Positions 22,679 to 34,790 of a DNA stretch of 64,000 nucleotides are shown piece by piece. A program made the translations under genes and the position numbers. The stretch is taken from positions 869,649 to 933,648 of the forward strand of contig NW_021167085.1 in assembly GCF_003711515.1 (NCBI RefSeq), in the 5' to 3' direction. The notes beneath the pieces are model-generated. The model ran no database searches. It saw only the letters and a program-made list of their open reading frames with translations, and had not been told where the DNA came from. Numbering within the stretch: the stretch's first letter is position 1; each line of letters opens with the position of its first letter. This stretch comes from Sodiomyces alkalinus F11. Its lineage: Eukaryota; Ascomycota; Sordariomycetes; Glomerellales; Plectosphaerellaceae.

Positions 22679-23037
22679 ACATATGGGCTGTTGTGGACAC
22701 CGGTACCTAAAAGGGGGATAACAAGGGTAAGGTGCCTTCCCTTCGACAGCTTTAGGTTGGCAGCTTATCTCTTATCGCCATCCGTATGACCCGCCAACAA
22801 GTGGATTTTACATGTCAAATAACGAAACATACATGCCGGTTATTAACGTTTCACTTAGGTAAGCAAGGTAAGTACCTAGGTACCCTACCGGGGAATCAGA
22901 AACCGGCCTCCCTCACAGCCGGCACCTTGGAACCTTAAACCCTGCTTCTGTGTTTGCTCTGCTCAGCCCTGTCACGTCCTTCCTTCCAGTGTTCTAGTCC
23001 GTACCTTCGTTCCAGCCTTCGACGGTCCTCGTCCTCC
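22679..23037. promoter_or_regulatory. Intergenic region upstream of the Cys-Pro-motif gene
   Basis: This is 359 bp between the decayed gene and the next start codon. It holds a perfect 12-bp palindrome GTACCTAGGTAC at 22,872-22,883, one of several CCTAGG-centred palindromes in this window, and pyrimidine-rich leader sequence. No gene is seen. Confidence 0.4.
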
Positions 23038-24866
23038 ATGTCACAACATACGAGCACTGGCTTTGATGTCAGCCATGTAATGAATTACATCACTTTAACA
23101 CAGACCTTGGTCGAATCCTTCAACACACTCGCCAACGAAGTCCAAAGCCTCACCGACATGAAAACGGTTCTCGAACATAAACTTCGGTTCGCTCACGAGC
23201 AGGTATGCCGATACCTGGATTTCGTGATGTCCCTCCGTGTCTCTTTACCATGCCATGTTGTCTCCGTTTGCTCTTGGTCACGAGTTTGCTCAAAGCAGTA
23301 GCGGAGGCCAGAAGCCTACTATCCTGCCTGACTTCTCTGACCCACCCTTTATCATGTTCCGACCTGCATCGGCTTCACGCACCACGACTGACCAGACCCT
23401 CCGGTTGCCTATAGTACCAACGTTTGGCAGATAAACATGCGCCTGCAGCGCCAGAAATTGCCGAGACGCTGGCCAAGCTGCAACTCCCTCCAGATCTTCG
23501 CCACCCGAAAATAGAAAACGTAACGTTAGTACCGCTCCCCCGTCGCACCAAGCTCGACACCGGCAACCAGGTTGCTCTCACTATCCGCGACGGCCGACGT
23601 GTTGCCAACCAGCTGGAAGCCTTGATAGACCCCCGAAAGACGAGCTTGTCTAGCAGAAACGACACCATTTCACGGAACTCGGGGACAAGCACATCCATGT
23701 CTACAGTACTCGAGCAAGACTTCACCATCGAGGGGAAGAAGGGCAAGTTGGAATGCCCCTTCCCCGCACCAGCCAACGCCGACAACACTACCGGGCCGCG
23801 CGCCGCCGAGGAGAGCTCCCAGGACCCGACCCCCCATCACTCTTCAGATCCAATATGCGCAGCCATGTACGAGGAATCCCAGGAATCCATGTCGAAGCCC
23901 GCTGAACAAGACGCGAATGGAGCCGGGCCGGCCAAATGTCCCATCCGGTTTTTAGACAAACACTCCCCGGAGGAAATTGCTCACTACGTTGAAACCCACA
24001 AACACGAACTACCGCGCAGCCATGAAGTGTGTCTCAGGAGAAACCAGAGAACCGAAGATCAAATAAGGAAACTCGATGCGAAATACGGGGATATCGTCGG
24101 CATGATTCAAGACCTGAGCAACCTTCATAAGCGCATGCTGCCTACGTCGCAGGTACAGCGGGAAATCGACAAGGCCTCCAACGAAAGGGTGGAGAACTGG
24201 GCCAAGGCCGTCACCTCGAGCACCGCCCATGGCCAGGAGCCGCCGGCTGACGCCCATGTCGAGGCCGACCCTGCCGACGCAGACGCCGACGCCGACGCCG
24301 ACAGGGAGGGCCACTTCGACCGCCCCTTCAAGGAAGTCCGAGTCGGTGAGTCGCCCAGTAGACCATGGGGCATCTCCGTGCCGCGGTACGAGCCCCACGG
24401 CTTGGAGGAGGAACAGGGGCCGCCGCCCTCTCCGCCGCCGGCGCCCGTGGTCATGCCGACGTCGTCCGAGGGGCAGCATCCATCAACGCCCATGAAGAGT
24501 GCGGGGGGCAAGTGTCCGTTTGACCACTCCAAGATGGCTGCCCTCATGAATGGCCGTGGCGCTCCCCCGCCACCGATGGGCCCTCCAAAACCGGCAGGGG
24601 ATGTCATGATCGATGGCCCCATACGGCCCGAGACGCCGGTTAAGGAACAGGAACAGGAACAGGCACCGCCGCCTATACCTCCTCCTCAACCCACGTTCAT
24701 TAATCCTCCTCCTCCTCCTCTCCCTCCTCCCCCTCCTGCCGCTGCGCAGGAGATGAAGCAAGGTGGCGTAACTACGCCGCAGATGATCTTCACAGGACCG
24801 GTATTCATCGGGTACCCGACCGAGCAGGCGATTCAGATCATGCAGCATTATCAGGGAAGACAATAG
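23038..24866 (+). CDS. Uncharacterised protein with three Cys-Pro motifs and a proline-rich C-terminus
   Basis: There are two exons: 23,038-23,202 and 23,415-24,866, giving 538 aa. The 212-bp intron starts GTATGC and ends CTATAG with an ACTGAC branch site. It is needed because the long second frame has no ATG at its start, and the join is in phase (FAHEQ to YQRLADKH). The N-terminus (residues 1-70) is helical and probably coiled-coil. The middle carries CPIRFLDKHSPEEIAHYVE and a charged helix to about residue 300. The C-terminal half is acidic and Pro-rich with two polyproline runs. CP[F/I] motifs occur at Cys169, Cys230 and Cys422 (LECPFP, AKCPIR, GKCPFDHSKM). I recall similar CP-motif proteins in other filamentous ascomycetes but know no function. 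Nuclear or cytoplasmic location cannot be told; there is no signal peptide or membrane segment. Confidence 0.82.
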
Positions 24867-25265
24867 TGGGTTTGGTGTTTGTCTGTTTATTAATTTTCTT
24901 TTCGTAATCATAAGCGTCGGCGTTTTGATATGGCGCGTCACATGGCCTCGGCGCGAGACGCATTTTTGCCTTCTTCTCTAACAAACAATTTCGGGTCGAG
25001 GAGGCTTGGGAAGCGAAATCAAACGGGTAATACCAGATACCAGCAACGCAGTATGGAAGAATAAAAGAAAGGTCCAGGCCAATATAATATTTCAACATTG
25101 CAGCTCTTCCCTCTTTTCGCGTCCGTACGTGGTCATTCACATGGTCATTTCATTTCTAGTTCAAAACAGACCCAACGAAGGATAGAACTTATAAGATAAT
25201 ACACAATAGACACCAGCTGACCCGAGATTGTCCAACAGCCAAAGAGGGAAAGAAGGAAAAAATAT
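24867..25265. other. Convergent 3' intergenic region
   Basis: This is 399 bp between the stop of the Cys-Pro protein (+) and the stop of TVP38 (-). It should contain both 3' UTRs and polyadenylation sites. AT-rich stretches such as TTTATTAATTTTC (about 24,885) and AATATAATATTTC (about 25,080) are candidates. No gene is seen. Confidence 0.4.
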
Positions 25266-26570
25266 CTAGTTTTTGCCCAACCCAGTTGTATGCCCCTTCC
25301 CATGCCCATCTACGGAACCGCTTTCGTCATTGTCATGATACCGCTCATCGCCCTCCACCCCGTCGCTCCCCCCCCAAAGACTAATATCGTCGTCGTTCAT
25401 CAGGGCCACCACGTCATCCGGGTCAAGAAGACCAGCCTCCACATCGGCATAGTCGAGATCGCCGTGGCCGTTTTCAGGCGAGCCCAGCGGATCGGCATCG
25501 TCGAGGTCTCGCGCCTCGTTCTCTTCGAGGGCGATCTCGGCCGCGCGGGTCATGGTGCGGTGGTAGATGACCCAGCCGATGAATCCACCGAGGAGGCCGC
25601 CGAAGATCATCGAGGTCCAGTTGATGGCCTTGTCGGCCATTGACATCTCGTCGCCCCGCTCGGCGATGAGGGCGAGACGGCTACCGATGAAGATGTGAAT
25701 GAGGAGTTTGGGACTGCAGCACACAAGGACCTCGAGTGTTAGCCAAGAATTATGCGCTTCGCCTGGGAATTATGGGCGGGGAGGGGGGAGAGAGCTTTAC
25801 CTCGCCAATGCCGTGGCAACCGCAAATATTAGGGGATGTATGGAAGGGATAGTGGCGAGAAAGCCGTTGGAAATGGAGTAGGGCAGGGGGCACAGTCGGA
25901 CGGCAATGAGCATGCCCACACCGTCCTTGCGCAGGACCTGGCCAAGGGCGATGAAGCGGTGGTCCCGGCCGACGAGGCGGTGTACATAGCCGCTGAAGAT
26001 GGTGCGGCTGGCATAAAACGCGGCGAGACTACCGGCCACGTTGGCGGTGGCGACGATGGGGTACCCGAGCGGGAAACCATAGACGAAGCCAGCGATGGTG
26101 ATGCAGGTGCTGTAGCCGATGAGCGGGGGGAAGGCCGTGATGACAACCATGAGCCAGATAATGAGCCAGCCGCCGGGAAGGGCGCGCCACTGATGGCTTA
26201 TCGGGGCCAGCCAGGTGAAGATGGCGTGGGAGTATACGAGGAATAGGATGGCGAGGACATTGACGACGACGGCCGCAGTGACGACAGCGACGCGCTGGAG
26301 GGGAGTGAGCCGTAGGTAGGCGGCGTTGAGGTTCTTGTAGCCCTTGGCGGCGGCGCGGAAAAGGCGTTTGAGGGCCGGGGCTCGCGCGGTGCGAACGTAT
26401 CGGGTCGAGGAGAGACGGCGGGAGGACATGGAACCGGGGCGGCGAGCCCAGGGCAGAGGCGGATCGGGGGAGGTTGGAGAAGACGGGTCAGTTCGTCTAT
26501 CGGGGTCATTGTCGGGCGCCAGCGGCATTGACGCTGTTTGCTCCATGTTTTGGAAGTCCGAGTTGACCAT
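25266..26570 (-). CDS. tvp38: TVP38/TMEM64-family (VTT domain) Golgi membrane protein
   Basis: Two exons on the minus strand (26,570-25,801 and 25,713-25,266) encode 405 aa. The intron begins GTAAAG and ends GCTGCAG, and the join restores a Ser in ...ATALA-SPKLLIHIFIGS. I start at MVNSDFQNMEQ because the frame further upstream has no ATG. Residues 1-80 are Pro/Ser-rich and cytosolic. Hydrophobic segments lie at about 92-115, 134-155, 158-190, 218-240 and 285-305. The VTT (SNARE-associated Golgi) core includes GYSTCITIAGFVYGFPLG and RLCPLPYSISNGFLA, the two re-entrant-loop signatures. The tail is acidic (residues 315-405) and longer than in yeast Tvp38 (337 aa). The family acts in Golgi membranes and is related to lipid-scramblase-like DedA/TMEM41 proteins; the exact activity in fungi is unsettled. 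Confidence 0.9.
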
Positions 26571-27502
26571 CGTTGATGACGACAGAACCCCGGCGGTTCC
26601 GGAAAACCAGCCCCAGGTCAGCTCGTTAATGGGGCGAGGAGACAACAATTAGGAAAGTCGGATGAGATCTCGGCTTCTATCGCAGCACAACAGCGTTGAG
26701 GTACAGCGGACTGTGGCTACCTCGTGGCCATGTTCTTTTCGGAATATTTCTTGATCTTGGCAGACGAATGCGATGGCTGTCGCGTTTCCAAGCACGATGT
26801 ACCTTGTGGGTTCGACGCTCCTCAGTAGGCTGATGGATAGGATGAAGAAAAGGCAAAGCAGAATTATTAAGGCTGGTGCTTTCAATGATTCATTCGTATA
26901 TGGATGTCGGTAAGGAAGCTTGACGAGAAACGTAAATCGTGGTGGAAAGAAGGAAAAGAGAGATTGGGAATGCGGTATTCGTCACTGGCCGCATTGGGGA
27001 GGGGGCAGTGTCGCGATGTCCGTCCCATCTCCATTGCTGACATCAAGGAGCGTGGCCTCGTTTGAACTTCCGTGTGGTTGACGTCGGTCTTACAACGTAC
27101 TGTATCCGGACTCCGTAAGGTACCTATTGCTTACTCCGTAAGTACCGATACTTCGTAGTAATTACAGTCGTTAGTGGGGATCCACGCTGTGTTTAGGTAG
27201 GCACGGTATATGTACGAAACTCCCACGCCCCAGGCAGGCCTAGCTTCAGTTCTTAATCATCATGTTGCCTTTCTGGGAGAAGGTAAAGCAGTACGAAGTA
27301 GTCGTAGGTAATTACACAGCGACGAACAAGGTGAGATGCTTCTTGACTTTAACAGTACCTTGTTTGAAAGATGATAATCTTTCAATTCGACTTGTGCCAT
27401 TCAATCCTTCCCACCACTCGGAATCTGCCTCTTCTAGGGACGGACTCCAGTTGCTCCCACGCGCCACGCGCCACGCGCCGTCCCGCCTCCTGCTCGCCAT
27501 CG
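26571..27502. other. Intergenic region between TVP38 start and Smr gene end
   Basis: This is 932 bp holding the TVP38 promoter and the 3' UTR of the next gene. At 27,109-27,146 lie two copies of a CTCCGTAAG-type motif (GGACTCCGTAAGGTACC and TACTCCGTAAGTACC) related to the dispersed TACGGAGTAC motif. No convincing coding sequence is seen. Confidence 0.4.
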
Positions 27503-29856
27503 TCACCGCTTCAAGCTCGGTCCCTTAGGAGGGTCTCGAACCAAGAGCCTGACCTTCCCGTCGCCGATTTCGACTCCCTGGCTGAGAATGTCTTCCTCTT
27601 CCTTTGGCTCGGCCAAACTCGCCCCTCCGTCCCGCGCTAGGCTCTTGTCGTAGCTCCTCGCGTCGACACCCAGTATCCCTCCCATATTGTTACGGTCCCC
27701 AGGCACTGAGAACTCGCGATACGCATAACTCCATTCGTTCAGGAAGTTCCGAATCGCCCTGCCAACCTTGTCCTTTCCGTTCTTACTGTGATGGCCGGTC
27801 CCGGTGATGGCGTAGATCGGTCGGTTCTCCTTGCTATTGTCCAACAGCACTCGCTCGAGGTACTCCACCGCCTCGTCGGGGTGCAGTCCGTGCAGGTCGA
27901 CATAAATCTCCGAGGTGTTTGTATTGGCCTTGTTCCGCTCCTCGTAGAGCTCGCGGGCCGCCTCGCGGTGCGCTTTCCGCATCAAGTCATTTTCACTCTG
28001 TCCGCGGAGACTGAGGGCCTTGGCCGCCCGCGCGTCATTCCTGTTCCACGCTTGCGCAGCACTGCGAGAGATCGTCAACCACCGCAAAACAGGAACCCGA
28101 AAGACCGACACCGACTACCCAGTCTCTCCTCTACCCCGTCCATTACATACCTTTGCAAGAACTTATTTCTGAGACCGCCGTGCTTGATGGCTTCTTGCCG
28201 GGCCTTGAGATAAGCCTTGTTCGCCCTCTCGCCCGTCTCGAGCCAAGGAATATGCTTGGGGATCGGTATGGCTTGTGCTGCGGCGCTGTTTTCCCCATTA
28301 CGAACACCCGTAGTCGTTCCGTTGCGTGTGGTCTTTTTCGGATCCTGGCGCATCGCCATCGGCCCAGGAGACGGCGACATTTTGACAATATCGGCGAGGG
28401 AGCTGGGTGTCGTGACCGCATTTTCTTTGCTGCCATGGCCGCCCCGCTTGCCGTGATGTTTCTTTCCTTGCTTCGCTGCCGCCGATCCTAAAGTGGGAAA
28501 TGCTTCGGCGTCATCCAGCGGAGGGGCGCCACCGGAAGGTTCTCGGGCTTGCTGTTGCCGGCTGCCGGGACGAGACCGTGGCCTTGGACTGTCATTCGTC
28601 GGGAACGGTTTCAACCCGGGAGGCGGCGTCATCCCTCTGTATCTGGCGACTGCCGCGTAGTGCGATACTTGTTCGGGTGTGCCTGGTTGCAGTGACGGAA
28701 ACGAGTTGTAATCAGACAGTTGGATATTGGCTTGTTGCTTTGACGGAGGCGTCTGGCCCCCGTCCACGGAAAGCTTGTTAACGAGCTGCGCCGGATCATG
28801 GGAGAAAATGCACGTATCTCCCGCCAAGCAGTTCCCCATAATCCAGTACCTGTTCTACGTTTAGCTTCCCTTTTTTTTGTTTTGTGTAGAGGCTCCCACC
28901 AGTTTCGAGACAACTCACTTGCATAGATGGTTGCTCAAGTCGTGGCTGAATCTGCAGTCGGAGCGTAGACATTGTCCCGTGGACAGGTAGAACTTGCAGA
29001 TGACGCCCGACTTCTGTTGGTTGGCCGGCGTCGTCGGCCGACCATCAGCCGTCATGGATTTGCCTATTACAATGCTCTTTGTCTCTTCTGCTTTTGTATT
29101 CATGGCGTACGCACTGTTTGGCATGTGGTTTTCCATTATCGCCACAATGGTCGCGCTTAAATCGTAACCGTGCGTCGCGAGGGCGTTTTCTATCTCCTCG
29201 TCCGTTCTCGACGGTCCTAGGATGGAGCGCAGCATGTCATACGGAGACATGTCGGTTTGCTGCGACGACAGCGACGAGAACTCGGGCGCGGCCGCGTTGA
29301 GGCCGCTTGAAGTGCCGACGGACGACGTGATGCTGGCCGCGTCATCGGCGACCAGCCATTCGACATTCTCGGTTTGGTAATCACCAAATACCTCCTGGGA
29401 GGGGGTTGTATCGTGGGCGAATTCGTAGGCATTCAGGTTCGGACTGTGGGGTATAACGGGGGTAGCGAAAGCGAGTCTGGGTGATGGTCTTGGTGATGAG
29501 AATGGAGAGACGGTCGAGGCTTTATTTCTGTTCAGGTTGGCTGGTAAGAATCCGGGAGGGACCAGAGGGCTGACCCCAAGACGAGGGGACCCGGAGAGAG
29601 GAGTGCTATTCCCCCGCCATGAGGCTGGCGACGGCCGTCGAAGGATGGTCTGTCGGATGGGGGGAGGAGAAGCGGCGCTGCTCCCTCCGTCACGATATCG
29701 CCACAACGCGTCGAGGATCGCATGTTCAAGTGAGGAATCTCTTAATGATGTCTCCTTTCTCAGGATCTCTTCCAGGCGGTCCGTCTTGTCTTCATCTTCG
29801 AGGCTCGCGTCTTGGAGTATCGGGAGACAGAGGTCGTAATGTTCGTCGGAAACCAT
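27503..29856 (-). CDS. CCCH zinc-finger, DUF1771 and Smr-domain protein
   Basis: Three exons (29,856-28,919; 28,849-28,151; 28,061-27,503) encode 731 aa. Both introns are canonical (GTGAGT...ACAG, 69 bp; GTATGT...CGCAG, 89 bp) and in phase. A CUE/UBA-like segment (DMLRSILGPSRTDEEIENAL) lies near residue 230. Two CCCH fingers (CKFYLSTGQCLRSDCRFSH and CKYWIMGNCLAGDTCIFSH) follow near 290-345, and the first intron lies between them. DUF1771 (AQAWNRNDARAAKALSLRG) and a C-terminal Smr domain with YVDLHGLHPDEA and ITGTGHHS complete the protein. Smr domains of this type are RNA endonucleases or RNA-binding modules. Yeast Cue2 (CUE-Smr) cleaves mRNA at stalled ribosomes in no-go decay. A role in translation surveillance is an inference. 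No signal peptide or membrane segment is present. Confidence 0.9.
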
Positions 29857-31184
29857 GATGAATGGCGCAGTCGTAATGAACGCTCGGAGGAGAAACGAAA
29901 AAGAAAAAAAAAAGGAAAAGAACACGGATGTTTGGAATAGGGCAGAGACGAGCGCTGTTGCATACAAAGGATAGATGCTTATAGGTAGTAGTAGGGAGGG
30001 TTGACCTCAGGGGTCCGGAGTATCGAACCGAAGTGGGGAATATTTGTGGTAGGCAGGCTTATCCCGCAAGCTGGTAACGGGGCCGGGGAGGAAGAAAGTA
30101 CTAGGACAGCAAGCATCGACGTCAGAGTTGGCGATTCGCACGGGGGTGATGGCTAGAGCTCGGCACCTCGGGGCTCTCCAATGTCGGTAGAGACCAGTGA
30201 AAAGAGGAGATATACGAGAGGAAACGTCCTACCTGCAAAGAAATTTGTGGGAAGAAAACAGTTCAAGACAACCCCAGACCAATGCTGATTGATGGTAATC
30301 GTCTAGGTGGCCGATCTGTGAGAGGGGAGGAAGTACCGAGAGAGAAACACAAAAGCGCAGGAGTTCGAGGAAAAGTGGGATGGGAAGGAGGAATGCGGCG
30401 CACTCCCGCTGTCACATGGTCTTCTGTCGCAGATGATCGGGGTTAATATCCTTTGAGACAGACGTTGGTTTAGAGACGCCGCAAGATCTAGATCTGAGCT
30501 GCGAGACGTTGGGGTAAATTTGGCGAGGCTACGGCGGGGGCTGGGGGATGCGGATACGATAGGGCAACCTAAGGAGGGAGGCGACTTAGTTTGCGAGGCG
30601 ACTGCGAACAATATAGCTGCTTGTCGGAGACTGCGAACAAAGACCGACGTGTCATGGACGGGTTGGACTCGAAAGAACTTCGTGGTGAGAACAAACCAGG
30701 GTCGAGTTGCAGCAAAAGGAGAAAGGCAAAAGAAAGGTATACAGGCACTGGGCGTTTTGGGGTTTGGGGAATGGGGTGGCAGGCACTGCCCCACTAGGTA
30801 CACTACCTCAGTCGAGATGTAATCGCAATTGTACCTGGAACACCCCCTTTTGATTGGCTAAATCGAGGGTAACGGAGGAAGTCGTCGCCCCCCTTCGACC
30901 GCCACAAGTCTCAGCTTCAATGTTCCCAATCCTATTCAGGAGAACAAAGCACACAATTCGTTCTCCGAGGAAGGGGGGCGAGGCTGAGCACCTCATCTGA
31001 CGTTACTTAGGTAGGTAGTAGTTGTCGAGGGTATTTTAGCGAATTATCACCGGATTCCGACAGATGTCTCTTAATAGAAGACAAACTACGCGGCAAAGAA
31101 AGCTTCAGACATTTCTCAGGAATCTTCAACTTACACAATGGAACAAAACAGCCGCGTGCTGAAGTCTGCTTGGATTCGATGAAT
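29857..31184. other. Long intergenic region upstream of the Smr gene
   Basis: This is 1.3 kb containing the Smr gene promoter and 5' leader and the 3' end of the JmjC gene. The leader just before the start is purine/pyrimidine-skewed: it reads CT-rich on the minus strand, with TTTTTTTTTTCTTTTTCGTT around 29,900. An open minus-strand frame at 30,303-30,803 has low-complexity composition and no family resemblance; I take it as non-coding. No RNA gene is recognised. Confidence 0.4.
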
Positions 31185-33011
31185 CTATGGAATCTCCTCA
31201 TCATCAACATCGCTGCCAAAGCCAAAGCTAAATCCGCCACCCGAAGGCTCGTCTTTGTTTCCTCCTACCGCTTCTGACCACGTCCTCTTCTTTGGTGCAC
31301 TTCTCTTCTCTAGTATTTCGAGGGCCTTGCCGAGTACCTCTGGATGGGTTTCTCGAAGTCGGTCGACAAAACGTCCATACGGATCCTCGACGTCTGATTT
31401 GAACCCCGTTACTTGGTCGGGCTTGTCTTTGAGAAAGGATAAAACGTCCGACAGGTGGCGGCAGGAAGGGGACTTGGGCACAAAGTTCTGCGTCAGGGCG
31501 ATCCCGCTCTCCAGGTTGACAACCAGATGCCACCACCCACTGGGAACATGCAGAATCTCCCCCGCTTCGCAGATACCCTCCACGCATTCGGGCAACTGCC
31601 TGGCCTCTTCGTGGAATTGCAACAGCCATTCGGCAATGCTTAGCGGGCTTGTCACCTCGCCCCCATCTCTAGAGACGAACACCCCGGGCACGGAAACTGA
31701 CGGCGGGAACATGATCCAATATTTCCTGCCTTTTTTTTGGTTTTGTTTTTTGTTAGCAGGGCAGGGATCGCGAAGAAACCAATCTGGGGGTACTCACCAG
31801 AAAGGACGGCATTCCACGCAGAAGTCGCGTTGGGGTCCTTGTGAAAAGTCGACCCTGAGCCCTCAGGTCCGATGATTAGCCACCTGCGTGCTGGTCTATC
31901 ACCTCCTGTAGATATAAAAATAATCGCTGCGCGTCAGTGAATAGCATTCCCGATGTGTCAACCAAACCAAACGTACCAAGGACGTCAAAAAGGTCCGGCC
32001 CAAAACAGTCGGGTGTCCAGTATGCCGCTCCCTTCTCGTGACCGACGGTGATTCCCATCTTCTCGGCAAACTTTTTGTCGAAAAGATAAAGCGGACTCTC
32101 GTCGTTGGTGTTCTTCATGTACTCGTAGTACGTCGAGAATGGCCAGTCAACAGCCTCAGCTCGGAAATCAACGTCTCCATAGCGTCTCAGGATTTCTTCC
32201 ATGCTCCATGATACATAGGCAGGCCATTCCTGTATGCATTCTGTCAGGACAAAGGGCTGCTCTGTCCAATTTTCTGCGAATTCTTCATAAGAGAGGTTCT
32301 TAAACTTCCGAATCTGAGATCTTTTTGGAATATTCGAAGCAAACTGTTCCAGGTCCACGTATCGGCAGACAAAAGGCCGGTGAAGAACGTCAGAGAAGAC
32401 GTTGCTGCAGTCTATATTGGGCCTTTGTCCAGCAGGGAGCTCGAGAACTGTTGATCGCCAGGAACCAAGCCACTTCCCCTCGAATCTCCCAGTGTTTGCC
32501 TCTCTGTGAATGAAATGTCTTGTCAGCCACTCCTATGGCCTTGCAGTCTGTCCTCTGACGGGACTAGGCTTACGCACAGCGAGCCACGATGAGGCGATCA
32601 AGCAGGGCACAAAAACATCTTTACATGACACGCTGACAAAATACGATCCGTCACCCGCAAGGGAGGCTCTTCGACTCACAGAAAAAGTGATTTCCACAAA
32701 GCGTCGTCATATGCAAAGGCGTACAGATACCGACAAGTATAGCCTAGCATTGGCAGAGACTTCAGGTCAAGATACTCTAAGAACAAGCTCAGCATCTCCT
32801 CTGGGAACCTTTGGAAAGTTCCGCAGAAGGAGCGAGCTTCGGGCCCATGGAAGAAAAACTTATTGCCCAGAGGCAGAACGCCTAGAGGATGAGTGGTTGA
32901 GGCTGAGACTGCGGTACGCTCCGGCAACTTCGTCTCCGCCGAGTGATTAAGCACTTCATGTGCCGTGACTCGATTCAGGCCGTCATGATGTGAACTGTGG
33001 TGTACCGTCAT
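31185..33011 (-). CDS. F-box and JmjC-domain protein (cupin-type Fe(II)/2-oxoglutarate oxygenase)
   Basis: Four exons (33,011-32,680; 32,503-31,977; 31,905-31,798; 31,729-31,185) encode 503 aa. Residues 66-110 form an F-box (FQRFPEEMLSLFLEYLDLKS). The JmjC domain spans about 205-440 with Fe(II) ligands His308 and Asp310 in STFHKDPNATSAWNAVL and the distal His390 in HVPSGWWHLVVN. Lys325 in GRKYWIMFPP fits a 2-oxoglutarate contact. Exon joins rebuild the conserved DVLGGDRPARRWLIIGPEG block exactly. The architecture matches the F-box/JmjC proteins of fungi and plants related to JMJD6: probably an SCF-linked lysyl hydroxylase or demethylase, substrate unknown. Intron 3 ends AAAG|GCAG; only the first AG keeps the frame. 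It shares a roughly 500-bp promoter region with eIF4A. Confidence 0.92.
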
Positions 33012-33505
33012 GGTTATCACTACGATCTAAGGTAGTATCCGCCACAATTGAAAGTCAACAACACAGTCAGCCTCGTAACCTGGAAATAAATTGTGTGGCA
33101 TAATGGGATTGTGTGGTGCCAGACACGCCGAGTTGTTGGTGGGGAAATTAGGTGATTAGGTAAGATGCCTAGGTGGGGTGGCGATGACCAGGTGCCTACC
33201 AATTTTTTTAAGCCTCCTAATGTTGCCCAGGTCGAAATTTTCGCCCGCCTCTGGAGGAAAAAAAAATTCCTTACTTCACATTACCACCAAACTGACCACC
33301 AACCACGACCAAACACCACGTTTAACATAACGATAATAGAGGGTCTGTTGATTTCGGACTCTCATTTTATTCACGAAACTCGCGACACCTCTTGACGAGA
33401 CGTGCGCGATCTTTGGAGGCCCGGAAGCCCCTCCCATTTAATTCAGTGACGCTTTAACGCACCCACCAACAACAAAACCCCCGCATCCCAACAAACATCA
33501 CCAAG
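33012..33505. promoter_or_regulatory. Divergent promoter region of F-box/JmjC and eIF4A genes
   Basis: This is 494 bp between two start codons that face away from each other. A CCTAGGTGG element lies near 33,169. A C/A-rich leader (ACCACCAAACTGACCACC and similar) precedes the eIF4A start, the usual context of highly translated fungal mRNAs. Confidence 0.45.
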
Positions 33506-34751
33506 ATGTCTTTGGAGGACGTTCCCGAAAGTAAGTTCAAACACTCCCCGACACTCCGATTCGAATCTCGTTGCTCTTAGTATACGAATTTGGTATTTTC
33601 TTGAATCGTTCCAACATTTGCTAACTCTCTTTCCCCTTTTGCAGCTCAAATTGAGAGTAACTACGATGGCGTATGTCGCGAAATCCCATGGTGCCCAACC
33701 ACTAGATCTAACCTTGGCCTAGGTTTGCGACTCCTTCGATGACATGGACCTGAAGCCTGAGCTTCTCCGTGGTGTCTATGCCTATGTGAGTTGGTCTATT
33801 CCACCTGCGAATTGATATCTACTCGATTTCGCGCACTGTCGTTTCTATTTTTCAAAGTGTGGGCCATAATACTAACCTGCGCGATTCTACAGGGTTTCGG
33901 TATGCTGCAATGCCTAGCCTCGTCAATAACTACGCTGGAATGCTGATCTCTTTCCCCTTTTTTACTATAGAGCGTCCCAGCGCTATTCAGTCGCGTGCTA
34001 TCATTCCTGTTGTCAAGGGTATGGCGCTTCCCTTTGCCCCGCTCGGCATCCTTATTTTCCTTTTTGGACTCTTGCTCACTTCCAACCGCCAGGTAACGAT
34101 GTCATTGCCCAGGCCCAGTCCGGCACTGGCAAGACCGCCACCTTCTCTATCTCCGTTCTTCAAAAGATCGACCCTGCCGTCAAGCAGTGCCAGGCCCTGA
34201 TTCTGGCCCCTACTCGTGAGCTTGCCCAGCAGATTCAAAAGGTCGTCGTCGCTATTGGCGATTTTATGAACATTGAGACCCATGCCTGCATTGGCGGCAC
34301 GAGCGTCCGCGACGACATGAAGGCCCTGCAGGATGGCCCCCAGGTCGTCGTTGGTACTCCTGGTCGTGTCCACGACATGATCCAGCGTCGCTTCCTGAAG
34401 ACCGACAGCATGAAGATGTTCGTCCTTGACGAGGCTGACGAGATGCTTTCGGTATGTTTCCATGATCCCTCGTGTCTACCCTTTCCAGTCCCGTGTCTCG
34501 GTGGCTAATTTGCCTTCCAGCGTGGTTTCACCGAGCAAATCTACGACATTTTCCAGCTCCTGCCCCAGGCCACCCAGGTCGTTCTCCTCTCGGCTACCAT
34601 GCCCCAGGACGTTCTCGAAGTCACCACCAAGTTCATGCGTGACCCCGTTCGCATCCTGGTTAAGAAGGATGAACTTACACTCGAGGGTATTAAGCAATTC
34701 TACATTGCTGTCGAGAAGGAAGAGTGGAAGCTTGACACTCTTTCCGACTTG

Positions 34752-34790
<39 letters not shown>

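Noticed and set aside
23237..23434. Possible middle exon of the Cys-Pro-motif gene
   Set aside because: Using it would need non-canonical junctions or hit a stop; the single intron 23,203-23,414 has a branch site and joins in phase.
30303..30803. Minus-strand frame of 166 codons
   Set aside because: Ser/Pro/Phe-rich composition with no motif, lying in the leader/promoter of the Smr gene.
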